64,000 nt of DNA from Pseudalkalibacillus sp051842935. Lineage in GTDB: Bacteria > Bacillota > Bacilli > Bacillales > Fictibacillaceae. The translations under genes and the position numbers were made by a program. The stretch covers positions 992,001-1,056,000 of the forward strand of contig NZ_JBPXRR010000001.1 in NCBI RefSeq assembly GCF_051842935.1, given 5' to 3'. The notes under the pieces are model-generated. The model made no database searches, had not been told where the DNA came from, and saw nothing but the letters and a program-made list of their open reading frames with translations. The first letter of the stretch is position 1, and every line of letters begins with the position of its first letter. Shown one piece after another: positions 25,744 through 33,682 of this stretch.

Positions 25744-26742
25744 ATGAGTTTTTTCAAACGAATGAAAGATAAGTTCACGAACCAAAGTGAAACCGTAACA
25801 GAGAAGTTTAGAGATGGTCTGGAGAAGACCCGTAATTCTTTTTCAACACGGGTCAACGAGCTCGTCAAAAATTACCGTAAAGTCGATGAGGAGTTCTTTG
25901 AGGAATTAGAAGAGATCCTCATCGAAGCGGATGTCGGTGTTGCGACCGTCATGGATCTGATTGACGAATTGAAAGATGAAGCGAGACGTCAGAACATCAA
26001 AGACACTGAAAAATTGCAAGTCGTCATATCAGAAAAGCTTGCCGAGTTCTTGGAAAAAGAAGATGAAGATAACAAACTGAACATACAAGAGGATGGATTG
26101 ACTGTCATCTTGTTTGTTGGAGTGAATGGTGTCGGGAAGACGACATCGATCGGAAAACTCGCGCACAAGCTGAAGCAGGAAGGTAAGACGGTCATGATGG
26201 CAGCAGGAGATACGTTCCGTGCAGGTGCAATCGATCAATTGCAAGTATGGGGCGACCGAGTCGGGGTAGATGTTGTCAAACATAGTGAAGGCTCAGACCC
26301 TGCAGCGGTGGTGTTTGATGCAGTCCAGTCCGCAAAATCCCGTGGGGTAGATGTATTGTTATGTGATACAGCAGGTCGACTTCAGAATAAAGTCAACTTG
26401 ATGAACGAGCTTGAGAAAATCAAACGTGTCATCGGACGTGAGATTCCAGACGCTCCACATGAAGTGCTTCTCGTCGTCGATGCAACAACGGGTCAAAATG
26501 CGATGAGCCAGGCGAAGACATTCAGCCAAACGACAGATGTCAGCGGCCTTGTCTTGACGAAACTGGATGGAACGGCTAAAGGTGGAATCGTCCTAGCGAT
26601 CCGTCATGAACTCGAGATTCCGGTAAAATTGGTCGGACTTGGCGAGAAAGTCGATGACCTATATGAGTTCGATGCTGATCGATTCGTATATGGATTATTC
26701 TCAGACCTGATTATGGAAGAACAAGACGAAACCATCAATTGA
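25744..26742 (+). CDS. ftsY: Signal recognition particle receptor FtsY
   Basis: SRP-receptor GTPase that docks ribosome-SRP complexes on the membrane. The 332-residue protein has a short charged N domain with no long acidic A domain, as in Bacillus. The SRP GTPase motifs are GVNGVGKTTSIGKLA, DTFRAGAIDQL, DTAGRLQNK and TKLDGTAKGG. TTTAGGAGGATAAC precedes ATG. An intrinsic terminator follows, then a hairpin-rich spacer before ylxM and ffh. Confidence 0.97.
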   Translation: MSFFKRMKDKFTNQSETVTEKFRDGLEKTRNSFSTRVNELVKNYRKVDEEFFEELEEILIEADVGVATVMDLIDELKDEARRQNIKDTEKLQVVISEKLAEFLEKEDEDNKLNIQEDGLTVILFVGVNGVGKTTSIGKLAHKLKQEGKTVMMAAGDTFRAGAIDQLQVWGDRVGVDVVKHSEGSDPAAVVFDAVQSAKSRGVDVLLCDTAGRLQNKVNLMNELEKIKRVIGREIPDAPHEVLLVVDATTGQNAMSQAKTFSQTTDVSGLVLTKLDGTAKGGIVLAIRHELEIPVKLVGLGEKVDDLYEFDADRFVYGLFSDLIMEEQDETIN

Positions 26743-26762
26743 TCAAAGAGATGTGAAAAGAG

Positions 26763-26788
26763 AACACACGCACACCGCGTGTGTTTTT
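26763..26788 (+). terminator. Terminator after ftsY
   Basis: AACACACGC and GCGTGTGTT form a perfect nine-pair stem with a 5-base loop and a T run. It closes the rnc-smc-ftsY region; ylxM has its own promoter beyond. Confidence 0.88.
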
Positions 26789-26798
26789 CATTGGAACC

Positions 26799-26913
26799 CT
26801 GAGCAGTGCCAGGTACTGCTCAGAAATGCTGTCATATCAAGCTTCTTAGGTGGTGCCAGGTACCATAGAGGAAGCTTGATGTGACAGGCTTCAAAAATGG
26901 TACCTGGCACTGC
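26799..26913. repeat. Cluster of GTGCCAGGTACC palindromic repeats
   Basis: Three copies of a GTGCCAGGTAC core occur in 115 bp. Copy 1 is inside a perfect nine-pair hairpin (CTGAGCAGT 26799-26807 with ACTGCTCAG 26815-26823). Copy 2 (26851-26865) is the loop of a 17-base inverted repeat (26829-26845 with 26871-26887) that has a single mismatch, G-U compatible. Copy 3 is reversed (26898-26913) and could pair with copy 2. No coding potential is seen. Confidence 0.85.
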
Positions 26914-26935
26914 AAACTGATGTTAAGAAAAAAAC

Positions 26936-26964
26936 TTGACAAAGGTTTCTATGGGGTGTAGTAT
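26936..26964 (+). promoter_or_regulatory. Sigma-A-like promoter of ylxM-ffh
   Basis: A perfect TTGACA, 17 bases and TAGTAT lie about 43 bases before the ylxM start. A second possible -10 (TATGAT) overlaps it but would need a 20-base spacer. This gives ylxM-ffh transcription independent of ftsY. Confidence 0.7.
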
Positions 26965-27006
26965 GATTAATCGTAAAGGCATTTCGCTTAACAAGGGGTG
27001 GAAAAA

Positions 27007-27336
27007 GTGCTCGAAAAAACGACACGAGTCAATTTTTTGTACGATTTCTATCATGCACTTTTGACTCCAAAGCAGCGAAATTACATGGCGCTTTATTATC
27101 TCGACGATTTGTCCCTTGGAGAAATTGCCGAAAGTTATGATGTAAGCCGTCAAGCTGTATATGACAATATCAAACGTACAGAGCTTATGCTTGAAGAATA
27201 CGAAGAAAAGCTAGAACTTCTCGAAAAATATCAGAGACGCCAGCAACTTCTCGAGACACTCCGTCAACAGATTGCTGAGGAGAAGGATCAGAAAACCGTT
27301 CTTGGTACGATCGATCGTATCGAAGAATTGGATTAG
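27007..27336 (+). CDS. ylxM: Putative helix-turn-helix protein YlxM, SRP-associated
   Basis: YlxM/UPF0122 proteins sit before ffh in most Firmicutes and, in Streptococcus, modulate SRP GTPase activity. The 109-residue protein has a sigma-70 region-4-like helix-turn-helix (LGEIAESYDVSRQAVYDNIK, about 37-56) and a C-terminal coiled coil. I prefer the GTG at 27007 to that at 26998: AAGGGGTGG is then properly spaced and the product starts MLEKTTRVN like the family. ffh follows after 13 bases. Confidence 0.93.
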   Translation: MLEKTTRVNFLYDFYHALLTPKQRNYMALYYLDDLSLGEIAESYDVSRQAVYDNIKRTELMLEEYEEKLELLEKYQRRQQLLETLRQQIAEEKDQKTVLGTIDRIEELD

Positions 27337-27349
27337 GAGGCGGCACTAG

Positions 27350-28705
27350 ATGGCATTTGAAGGATTAGCCGACCGACTTCAACAGACACTTCAGAAAGTC
27401 CGTGGTAAAGGTAAAGTTACCGAAGCGGACGTCAAAGTCATGATGCGAGAGGTTCGACTAGCGTTATTGGAAGCTGACGTCAACTTTAAAGTTGTAAAGC
27501 AATTCGTCGCTAAAGTGAAAGAAAGAGCAATCGGTCAAGAGGTACTTGAGAGTCTCACACCTGGTCAACAAGTCGTCAAAGTCGTCAATGAGGAACTGAC
27601 CGAGTTGATGGGTGGAGAACAGAGTAAAATCGCTGTCGCCAACAAACCACCGACCGTCATCATGATGGTAGGTTTGCAAGGTGCCGGTAAGACGACCACA
27701 ACGGGGAAGCTTGCCAATCACTTGCGCAAGAAAAACAACCGCAAACCATTGCTCGTCGCAGCAGACGTCTACAGACCTGCCGCGATCAACCAATTGCAAA
27801 CACTTGGAAAACAGCTAAGCATGCCCGTATTCGATCTTGGAACGGATGTAAGTCCGGTTGAAATTGCGAAGCAAGGGATCGAGAAAGCGAAAGAAGAACA
27901 TCACGATTATGTGATTATCGATACTGCAGGTCGCTTGCACATCGATGAAGGATTGATGGACGAGCTCTCTCAAATCAAAGAGATTGCGAAGCCTGATGAA
28001 ATCCTACTCGTTGTCGATGCAATGACTGGACAAGATGCCGTAAATGTCGCACAAAGTTTCCATGATCAGCTCGGACTCTCCGGAGTCGTTCTGACGAAGC
28101 TCGATGGAGACACGCGCGGTGGTGCAGCATTGTCCATCAAGTCCGTGACGAATACACCGATCAAATTCATCGGTATGGGTGAAAAGCTGGACGCACTGGA
28201 GCCATTCCATCCTGAACGGATGGCGTCTAGAATCCTCGGAATGGGAGATGTATTGTCCCTTATCGAGAAGGCGCAAACCAATGTAGATGAGAAGAAGGCG
28301 AAAGAGCTCGAAGAGAAAATGCGTACGATGAGCTTTACCTTTGAGGATTTCCTTGACCAACTTACCCAGGTAAGAAGCATGGGACCACTAGATGAGTTAC
28401 TCGGCATGCTGCCTGGCTCTGGACAGATGAAACAACTGAAAAACGTCAAGGTAGATGAGAAGCAGTTGAACCATGTAGAAGCAATCATCAAGTCGATGAC
28501 AAAAGCTGAGAAGGTTCAACCCGAAATCATTAACGCAAGTCGAAAGAAACGTATCGCCAAAGGAAGCGGTCGTACCGTACAAGAGGTCAATCGACTCTTG
28601 AAGCAATTCGAGGACATGAAGAAGATGATGAAACAAATGTCCAATATGCAGCAAAAAGGCAAGAAAAAAGGCGGAATGGGTGGCATGAAATTCCCATTCA
28701 TGTAA
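27350..28705 (+). CDS. ffh: Signal recognition particle protein Ffh (SRP54)
   Basis: Binds signal peptides and the SRP RNA, and delivers ribosomes to FtsY. The 451-residue protein has N and G domains with GLQGAGKTTTTGKLA, DVYRPAAINQL, DTAGRLHID and TKLDGDTRGG. A methionine-rich M domain (about 300-451) ends in a Lys/Gly/Met tail. TTAGGAGGCGGCACTAG precedes ATG. The SRP RNA gene itself is not in this window. Confidence 0.98.
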   Translation: MAFEGLADRLQQTLQKVRGKGKVTEADVKVMMREVRLALLEADVNFKVVKQFVAKVKERAIGQEVLESLTPGQQVVKVVNEELTELMGGEQSKIAVANKPPTVIMMVGLQGAGKTTTTGKLANHLRKKNNRKPLLVAADVYRPAAINQLQTLGKQLSMPVFDLGTDVSPVEIAKQGIEKAKEEHHDYVIIDTAGRLHIDEGLMDELSQIKEIAKPDEILLVVDAMTGQDAVNVAQSFHDQLGLSGVVLTKLDGDTRGGAALSIKSVTNTPIKFIGMGEKLDALEPFHPERMASRILGMGDVLSLIEKAQTNVDEKKAKELEEKMRTMSFTFEDFLDQLTQVRSMGPLDELLGMLPGSGQMKQLKNVKVDEKQLNHVEAIIKSMTKAEKVQPEIINASRKKRIAKGSGRTVQEVNRLLKQFEDMKKMMKQMSNMQQKGKKKGGMGGMKFPFM

Positions 28706-28770
28706 CATTGTGTGGACCGGTAGTCATTACCGTAAAAATAATTTAAAACAAATTCTAGGAGGAATTATAG

Positions 28771-29043
28771 ATGGCAGTTAAAATTCGTTTAAAGCGTATG
28801 GGAGCAAAAAAATCTCCATTTTATCGTTTGGTCGTAGCAGACTCTCGTTCACCTCGTGATGGACGTTTCATCGAGGAGATTGGTTACTACAACCCGATCG
28901 CTCAACCAATCGACGTAAAAATCGACGAAGAAAAAGCACTTGAGTGGATGTTGAAAGGTGCAAAACCTTCTGACACAGTTCGTAACCTGTTCTCAAATGC
29001 AGGTCTTATGGAAAAGCTTCACAACGCAAAAAACCAAAAATAA
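28771..29043 (+). CDS. rpsP: 30S ribosomal protein S16
   Basis: The 90-residue product begins MAVKIRLKRMGAKKSPFYRL and has VVADSRSPRDGRFIEEIGYY, the S16 signature. CTAGGAGGAATTATAG precedes ATG. It leads the rpsP-khpA-(rimM-trmD-rplS) series found after ffh in Firmicutes. Confidence 0.98.
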   Translation: MAVKIRLKRMGAKKSPFYRLVVADSRSPRDGRFIEEIGYYNPIAQPIDVKIDEEKALEWMLKGAKPSDTVRNLFSNAGLMEKLHNAKNQK

Positions 29044-29059
29044 GTAAGGTGTGACGATA

Positions 29060-29287
29060 ATGGAAGAGTTAATCGAAACAATCGTAAAAGCTCTTGTCGA
29101 TCACCCAGAAGAAGTACGCATAGAAGAAGTGAAGACAGATTCTTCAATTACGTATCAGCTCAGCGTCCATAGTGAAGACATGGGCAAAGTCATTGGCAAA
29201 CAAGGTCGCATTGCAAAAGCGATTCGTACCGTCATCAATGCAGCTGGTACGAACGAAAACAAAAAGATCCATTTAGAGATCGTTTGA
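29060..29287 (+). CDS. khpA: RNA-binding KH-domain protein KhpA (YlqC)
   Basis: A single KH domain of 75 residues with the GxxG-type loop GKVIGKQGRIAKAIR. In streptococci KhpA pairs with KhpB/Jag and affects cell elongation and RNA turnover. I place the start at ATG 29060 (MEELIETIV) because AAGGTG would overlap the alternative GTG at 29051. It is followed by a terminator, so rimM-trmD-rplS may be a separate unit. Confidence 0.93.
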   Translation: MEELIETIVKALVDHPEEVRIEEVKTDSSITYQLSVHSEDMGKVIGKQGRIAKAIRTVINAAGTNENKKIHLEIV

Positions 29288-29295
29288 GTTTTGAG

Positions 29296-29326
29296 AAAGA
29301 GGTGGGGGCAACCCCGCCTTTCTTTT
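29296..29326 (+). terminator. Terminator after khpA
   Basis: GGTGGGG and CCCCGCC form a seven-pair stem (one G-U) around GCAA, extended by AAAG/CTTT across a bulged A, then TTTCTTTT. No obvious promoter could be read between it and rimM. Confidence 0.8.
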
Positions 29327-29415
29327 ATATCTGACGAATGATGAACGGCGGATTAACGTATAGGTTCTGTTCATTTTTATCAAGCTAGTAGAAAACGCTA
29401 ATCGGAGGAGAACAG

Positions 29416-29937
29416 ATGAGCGAATGGTTGAATGTAGGGAAGATTGTGAATACGCACGGCATCAGAGGGGAAGTAAGAGTCATCACGCGTTCGGATTTTC
29501 CAGAAGAAAGATATGAAGAAGGTGCTGAGCTGCACTTGTTTCATCCGAACAAAGCTGAACCGATTCCATTGGTCGTCCGGTCGCATCGTAAACACAAGCA
29601 ATTCGATCTCGTTGCTTTCGAAGGCTATCCGAATATCAACGATGTAGAGCCATTGCGAGATGGACTCTTGAAAGTGAAGAAAGATGTCCTGAAGGAATTG
29701 GATGAAGGCGAGTTCTATTATTATGAAATCATCGGATGTGATGTCTTCACGGTTTCTGGAGAAGAAATCGGTAAAGTGAAAGAGATTCTTTCTCCAGGTG
29801 CGAATGATGTTTGGGTCGTAGAATCAAAAGTGAACAAGAAAGAGTATCTTATCCCTTATATTGAACAAGTTGTGAGAGAGATCGACGTTGAAAATAAACG
29901 GATCGAAATTGAACCAATGGAAGGGCTGTTAGAATGA
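29416..29937 (+). CDS. rimM: 16S rRNA processing protein RimM
   Basis: Assembly factor binding S19 during maturation of the 30S head. The 173-residue protein has the N-terminal RimM barrel (LNVGKIVNTHGIRGEVRV) and a C-terminal PRC barrel containing EILSPGANDVWVV and YLIPYIEQVV. AATCGGAGGAGAACAG precedes ATG. It overlaps trmD by four bases (ATGA). Confidence 0.96.
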   Translation: MSEWLNVGKIVNTHGIRGEVRVITRSDFPEERYEEGAELHLFHPNKAEPIPLVVRSHRKHKQFDLVAFEGYPNINDVEPLRDGLLKVKKDVLKELDEGEFYYYEIIGCDVFTVSGEEIGKVKEILSPGANDVWVVESKVNKKEYLIPYIEQVVREIDVENKRIEIEPMEGLLE

Positions 29938-30671
29938 AGATTGATATTCTAACTCTCTTCCCGGAAATGTTTGACGGCGTGCTCAACAGTTCCATATTAA
30001 AAAAAGCACAGGAAAAAGGTGCTGTGGAATATAGGGTGACTGACTTTCGGGATTTTGCCGAAAACAAACATCGGAAAGTCGATGATTATCCATACGGCGG
30101 CGGGGCTGGTATGGTGTTGACGCCGCAGCCGTTGTTTGATGCTGTTGATGCGATGAAAGAAGGGACCGAGCATCAACCGAGAGTTGTCATGATGTGCCCT
30201 CAAGGTGAGCGGCTGAGCCAACGGAAACTGGAAGAGCTATCTGAAGAAGAACATCTGATTTTCCTTTGTGGTCATTATGAGGGTTATGATGAAAGGATCC
30301 GGGAGCATCTCGTCACCGATGAAATCTCCATTGGAGATTACGTGCTCACCGGCGGTGAACTTGCATCAATGGTCGTCATTGATGGTGTGACCCGTTTACT
30401 TCCTGAAGTGCTCGGAAACGTAGAATCGGCTAAACTGGATTCCCATTCATCTGGATATTTGGAGCACCCCCATTATACGCGTCCGGCTGAATTTCGAGGT
30501 ATGAAGGTGCCAGAGATACTCTTGTCAGGGGATCACGCAAAGATCGAGGATTGGCGCCGTATGGAGTCCTTGAAACGGACCTACGAAAGACGACCGGATC
30601 TTATCAAGGAAAGCTCATTGACGGAAGAAGAAAAACGATACCTTGAATCGCTCAAGGAAAACAATGGTTGA
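29934..30671 (+). CDS. trmD: tRNA (guanine-37-N1) methyltransferase TrmD
   Basis: Makes m1G37 in tRNAs that read CNN codons, preventing +1 frameshifts. The 245-residue SPOUT enzyme has the trefoil-knot motifs CGHYEGYDERI, SIGDYVLTGGELA and the C-terminal tRNA-binding helix region. It begins MKIDILTLFPEMF within the end of rimM, so the two are coupled. Confidence 0.97.
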   Translation: MKIDILTLFPEMFDGVLNSSILKKAQEKGAVEYRVTDFRDFAENKHRKVDDYPYGGGAGMVLTPQPLFDAVDAMKEGTEHQPRVVMMCPQGERLSQRKLEELSEEEHLIFLCGHYEGYDERIREHLVTDEISIGDYVLTGGELASMVVIDGVTRLLPEVLGNVESAKLDSHSSGYLEHPHYTRPAEFRGMKVPEILLSGDHAKIEDWRRMESLKRTYERRPDLIKESSLTEEEKRYLESLKENNG

Positions 30672-30694
30672 TAGAGAAAATCTTATGAGATATA

Positions 30695-30723
30695 TTGCTT
30701 CATAGGCTTCTATATGCTATGAT
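30695..30723 (+). promoter_or_regulatory. Sigma-A-like promoter of rplS
   Basis: TTGCTT, a 17-base spacer and TATGAT lie about 95 bases before rplS. It would give rplS its own transcript with a long leader. Confidence 0.5.
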
Positions 30724-30729
30724 ATTCTT

Positions 30730-30805
30730 TGTGGCTAATGTCACTTGATTACGATGTTCCGCTGTTATGATGGAAAAGGCATAAACAAGAGCATTTGTAT
30801 GGAAG
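30730..30805 (+). ncRNA. Candidate L19 leader (r-protein leader RNA)
   Basis: Low-GC Gram-positive rplS mRNAs carry a structured L19 leader (an Rfam family) that is thought to allow autoregulation. The segment between the predicted promoter and the rplS ribosome binding site has the right position and length. It contains short possible pairings (TTCC/GGAA, ACAA/TTGT). I could not verify the consensus structure by covariance search. Confidence 0.45.
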
Positions 30806-30817
30806 GAGGAATACCCG

Positions 30818-31165
30818 ATGCAACAACTACTTAACGATATTACAAAAGAGCAGTTAAAGACAGACTTGCCTGAATTCCGTGCAGGAGACACTGTACGTGT
30901 AGACGTAAAAGTTGTCGAAGGTACGCGTGAGCGTATCCAGGTATTCGAAGGTGTAGTCATCAAGCGTCGTGGATCTGGCATCAGTGAAACTTTCACTGTA
31001 CGTAAGATTTCTTACGGTGTTGGAGTTGAGCGTGCATTCCCTGTACACTCTCCAAAAATCGCTAAGATCGACATTGTACGTCACGGTAAAGTACGTCGTG
31101 CGAAGCTTTACTATCTACGTGCACTACGTGGAAAAGCTGCGCGTATCAAAGAGATCCGCAGATAA
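30818..31165 (+). CDS. rplS: 50S ribosomal protein L19
   Basis: The 115-residue protein contains the L19 signature GVGVERAFPVHSPKIAKI and the C-terminal KLYYLRALRGKAARIKEI. ATGGAAGGAGGAATACCCG precedes ATG. It sits at the subunit interface and has an intrinsic terminator behind it. Confidence 0.98.
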   Translation: MQQLLNDITKEQLKTDLPEFRAGDTVRVDVKVVEGTRERIQVFEGVVIKRRGSGISETFTVRKISYGVGVERAFPVHSPKIAKIDIVRHGKVRRAKLYYLRALRGKAARIKEIRR

Positions 31166-31184
31166 GCAAAATCAAAGACGTAAG

Positions 31185-31212
31185 AAGGAGCTTGGAGACA
31201 AGCTCCTTTTTT
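31185..31212 (+). terminator. Terminator after rplS
   Basis: AAGGAGCTTG and CAAGCTCCTT form a perfect ten-pair stem with a GAGA loop and six T. It is one of the strongest terminators in the window. Confidence 0.92.
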
Positions 31213-31287
31213 CATATACGTAAAGAAAGTAAAGAGGCGTCTAAGATTCAGTGGACCAATGGCGACTGCGCTTATTTTACATATTGA

Positions 31288-31316
31288 TTGAATAATAGTT
31301 GAAATAGTAGTATATA
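31288..31316 (+). promoter_or_regulatory. Candidate promoter of lepB
   Basis: TTGAAT, a 17-base spacer and TATATA lie 31 bases before the lepB ATG, beyond the rplS terminator. The surroundings are AT-rich, which raises the chance of a random match. Confidence 0.4.
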
Positions 31317-31346
31317 AAGAGGAAATAGATTAAACGAGGTGGAGAA

Positions 31347-31898
31347 ATGGCCAAGGGGAAAAGTGAATCCTGGGAGTGGATAAAAGCACTTGTGATTGCC
31401 TTAGCGATTGCCGCAGGGATCCGGTATTTCTTGTTCGCTCCGATTGTAGTAGATGGTGAATCGATGATGCCGACATTGCATAATGGCGACCGGATGATCG
31501 TCAATAAGATCAGCTATGATATCGGCAAGCCGGAACGATTTGATATCATTGTATTTAATGCCCCTGAGGGGAAAGACTACATCAAAAGAGTCATCGGTCT
31601 CCCAGGTGATGAAATCGAGTATCGAGACGACACCCTATTTGTCAATGATCAAGAAGTTCCTGAACCTTATTTGAACGAATATAAACAATCTATTCCTGAC
31701 GGGACATTGACGGATAATTTTCAACTAAGTGAGGAAATCGGAACGAAAACGGTCCCTGAAGGTCATCTGTTCGTACTCGGAGACAATAGACAACATAGTA
31801 AGGACAGCCGGAATATTGGAGCGATCCCGATGGATGCAATCATCGGTAAAGCAAACGTCATTTTTTGGCCTGTCGATCATTTGAATGTATTAGAGTAG
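31347..31898 (+). CDS. lepB: Type I signal peptidase
   Basis: Cleaves signal peptides from secreted proteins at the outer face of the membrane. The 183-residue protein has one N-terminal membrane helix (about 12-32). The catalytic serine is S39 in GESMMPTL and the general base is K80 in DYIKRVIGLPGD. Box E is GDNRQHSKDSR. The short single-span form is the SipS type of Gram-positives. B. subtilis sipS lies elsewhere; placement before rbgA is common in other Bacillaceae. Confidence 0.95.
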   Translation: MAKGKSESWEWIKALVIALAIAAGIRYFLFAPIVVDGESMMPTLHNGDRMIVNKISYDIGKPERFDIIVFNAPEGKDYIKRVIGLPGDEIEYRDDTLFVNDQEVPEPYLNEYKQSIPDGTLTDNFQLSEEIGTKTVPEGHLFVLGDNRQHSKDSRNIGAIPMDAIIGKANVIFWPVDHLNVLE

Positions 31899-31909
31899 GT
31901 GAATACACA

Positions 31910-32764
31910 ATGAAACAAATCCAATGGTTTCCTGGCCATATGGCAAAAGCTAGAAGAGAAATAACTGAGAAGTTGAAGATGATCGATGTCGTATTCGAGC
32001 TTGTAGATGCTAGAGTACCTCTTTCTTCAAGAAACCCGATGATTGATGAAATCGTCGAGCACAAACCAAGACTGATTCTTCTCAATAAGTCGGATATGGC
32101 TGATCCCGCTGTTACGAAACAATGGGAAGTGTACTTCTCTGAAAAAGGATTGCGGACGGTAACAGTCAATTCGAAAACAGGCCAAGGTTTGAATCGGATT
32201 TCAGACATTGCAAAGGACCTGATGAAGGATAAAATCGATAAAATGATTGAAAAAGGAATTAAGCCTCGAGCAGTGAGAGGATTGATCTTGGGTATCCCGA
32301 ATGTTGGTAAATCTACCCTTATCAACCGTCTGGCCAACAAAAAGATTGCAAAAACTGGAGACCGGCCTGGAATTACACAACGTCAGCAGTGGATTAAGGT
32401 GGGGAAGGAAATCGAGCTCTTGGATACCCCTGGAATCCTTTGGCCGAAGTTCGAGGACCAGACGACAGGGTATCGATTGGCTGTCACCGGTGCGATCAAG
32501 GATGAAATACTTGATTTCGGCGACATTGCTTTCTTTGCCGTTCAATATTTGAAGGAGATGTATCCTGACAAGCTTATGGAAAGATACAATCTCGAAGACA
32601 CATCTGCACCCCCTCTTGAGGTTTTCGAAGAAATCGGCAGAAAAAGAGGATGCCTTATAAAAGGTGGAGAAATCGATTATGAGAAAGCTGCAGAAATCAT
32701 TTTAAGAGATCTTCGTTCAGAAAAACTCGGACCTCTCTCGTTCGAGCGTCCATCTGACTTTTAA
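31910..32764 (+). CDS. rbgA: 50S ribosome assembly GTPase RbgA (YlqF)
   Basis: Circularly permuted GTPase needed for a late step of 50S maturation (uL16 incorporation). The start MKQIQWFPGHMAKARRE is preferred over the longer ORF at 31865, which would overlap lepB and lacks a ribosome binding site; GTAGGTGA precedes 31910. The 284-residue protein shows LNKSDM (G4), GIPNVGKSTLINRL (G1) and DTPGILWP (G3), and a C-terminal ANTAR-like domain. An intrinsic terminator follows. Confidence 0.96.
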   Translation: MKQIQWFPGHMAKARREITEKLKMIDVVFELVDARVPLSSRNPMIDEIVEHKPRLILLNKSDMADPAVTKQWEVYFSEKGLRTVTVNSKTGQGLNRISDIAKDLMKDKIDKMIEKGIKPRAVRGLILGIPNVGKSTLINRLANKKIAKTGDRPGITQRQQWIKVGKEIELLDTPGILWPKFEDQTTGYRLAVTGAIKDEILDFGDIAFFAVQYLKEMYPDKLMERYNLEDTSAPPLEVFEEIGRKRGCLIKGGEIDYEKAAEIILRDLRSEKLGPLSFERPSDF

Positions 32765-32768
32765 AGAC

Positions 32769-32811
32769 AAAGACCTTGTTGGATATCGGCTGACAGGGTC
32801 TTGTTTTATTT
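32769..32811 (+). terminator. Terminator after rbgA
   Basis: AAGACCTTGT and ACAGGGTCTT form a ten-pair stem with one G-U pair, a 13-base loop and a GTTTTATTT tail. Confidence 0.75.
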
Positions 32812-32850
32812 ACATAAGAAAGAATTCAGCAAACAGATAAGGAGTTCCAC

Positions 32851-33651
32851 ATGAAGAACAAATCCATAAAAGAGATTCAGAAATACTTAGAGAGTGTCGA
32901 AGGTAACGTGAGCAATGAAGTCATTCAAGAGATTGAAAAGGACGAGCGTAAAGGGGTTCAGAAACTTTGGGCTCAGTGGTGCAAAAGACGACAAGAAGAG
33001 GAAAGTCGTCAACAGCGTTACATAGAAATGTCCCAGTTCGAACAAAAATGCTATACACAAGGATTTCGTAAAATTGCAGGAATCGATGAAGTCGGTCGTG
33101 GTCCGCTTGCAGGTCCGGTAGTGGCCAGTGCGGTCATCCTCAATCCTGATGCTAGCATCATCGGTCTGGATGATTCGAAGAAGATTCCTGAAATGAAGAG
33201 GGAAGCACTATATGATGAAATCATTTCAAAAGCGGTAGCAATCGGAGTTGGAATGGTAACAGCAGAAGAAATCGACCGCATCAATATATATGAAGCCAGT
33301 AAACTTGCGATGTTGAAAGCGCTTGAGGACTTACCAATCCAACCAGACTACTTGCTGATCGATGCAATGAAATTGGATATAGATCTGCCTCAAGAATCAC
33401 TCATCAAAGGTGATGGCAGAAGCAATTCAATAGCTGCAGCATCCATCATCGCGAAAGTGACGAGAGACCGGTATATGAAAGAAGTCGGGCAACAGTACCC
33501 TGCCTACGCGTTTCATTCCAATGTCGGTTATGGGACTGCTCAACATTTGGAAGCCTTGAATATCCACGGAGTCACCCCGGAACACCGAAAAACATTCGCA
33601 CCTGTTTCAGAACGAAATACCAAACAATTATCCCTCTATGACGATAAATAA
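32851..33651 (+). CDS. rnhB: Ribonuclease HII
   Basis: Removes ribonucleotides misincorporated in DNA. The 266-residue protein has an N-terminal extension of about 70 residues typical of Bacillus RNase HII. The catalytic domain carries IDEVGRGPLAGPV (Asp-Glu pair), DDSKKI, LLIDAMKL and the GRS motif KGDGRSNSIAAASIIAKV. GATAAGGAGTTCCAC precedes ATG. It precedes ylqG. Confidence 0.96.
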   Translation: MKNKSIKEIQKYLESVEGNVSNEVIQEIEKDERKGVQKLWAQWCKRRQEEESRQQRYIEMSQFEQKCYTQGFRKIAGIDEVGRGPLAGPVVASAVILNPDASIIGLDDSKKIPEMKREALYDEIISKAVAIGVGMVTAEEIDRINIYEASKLAMLKALEDLPIQPDYLLIDAMKLDIDLPQESLIKGDGRSNSIAAASIIAKVTRDRYMKEVGQQYPAYAFHSNVGYGTAQHLEALNIHGVTPEHRKTFAPVSERNTKQLSLYDDK

Positions 33652-33682
33652 AGTAGTGAGATCTTAAAAGAGGCGTGATGGT

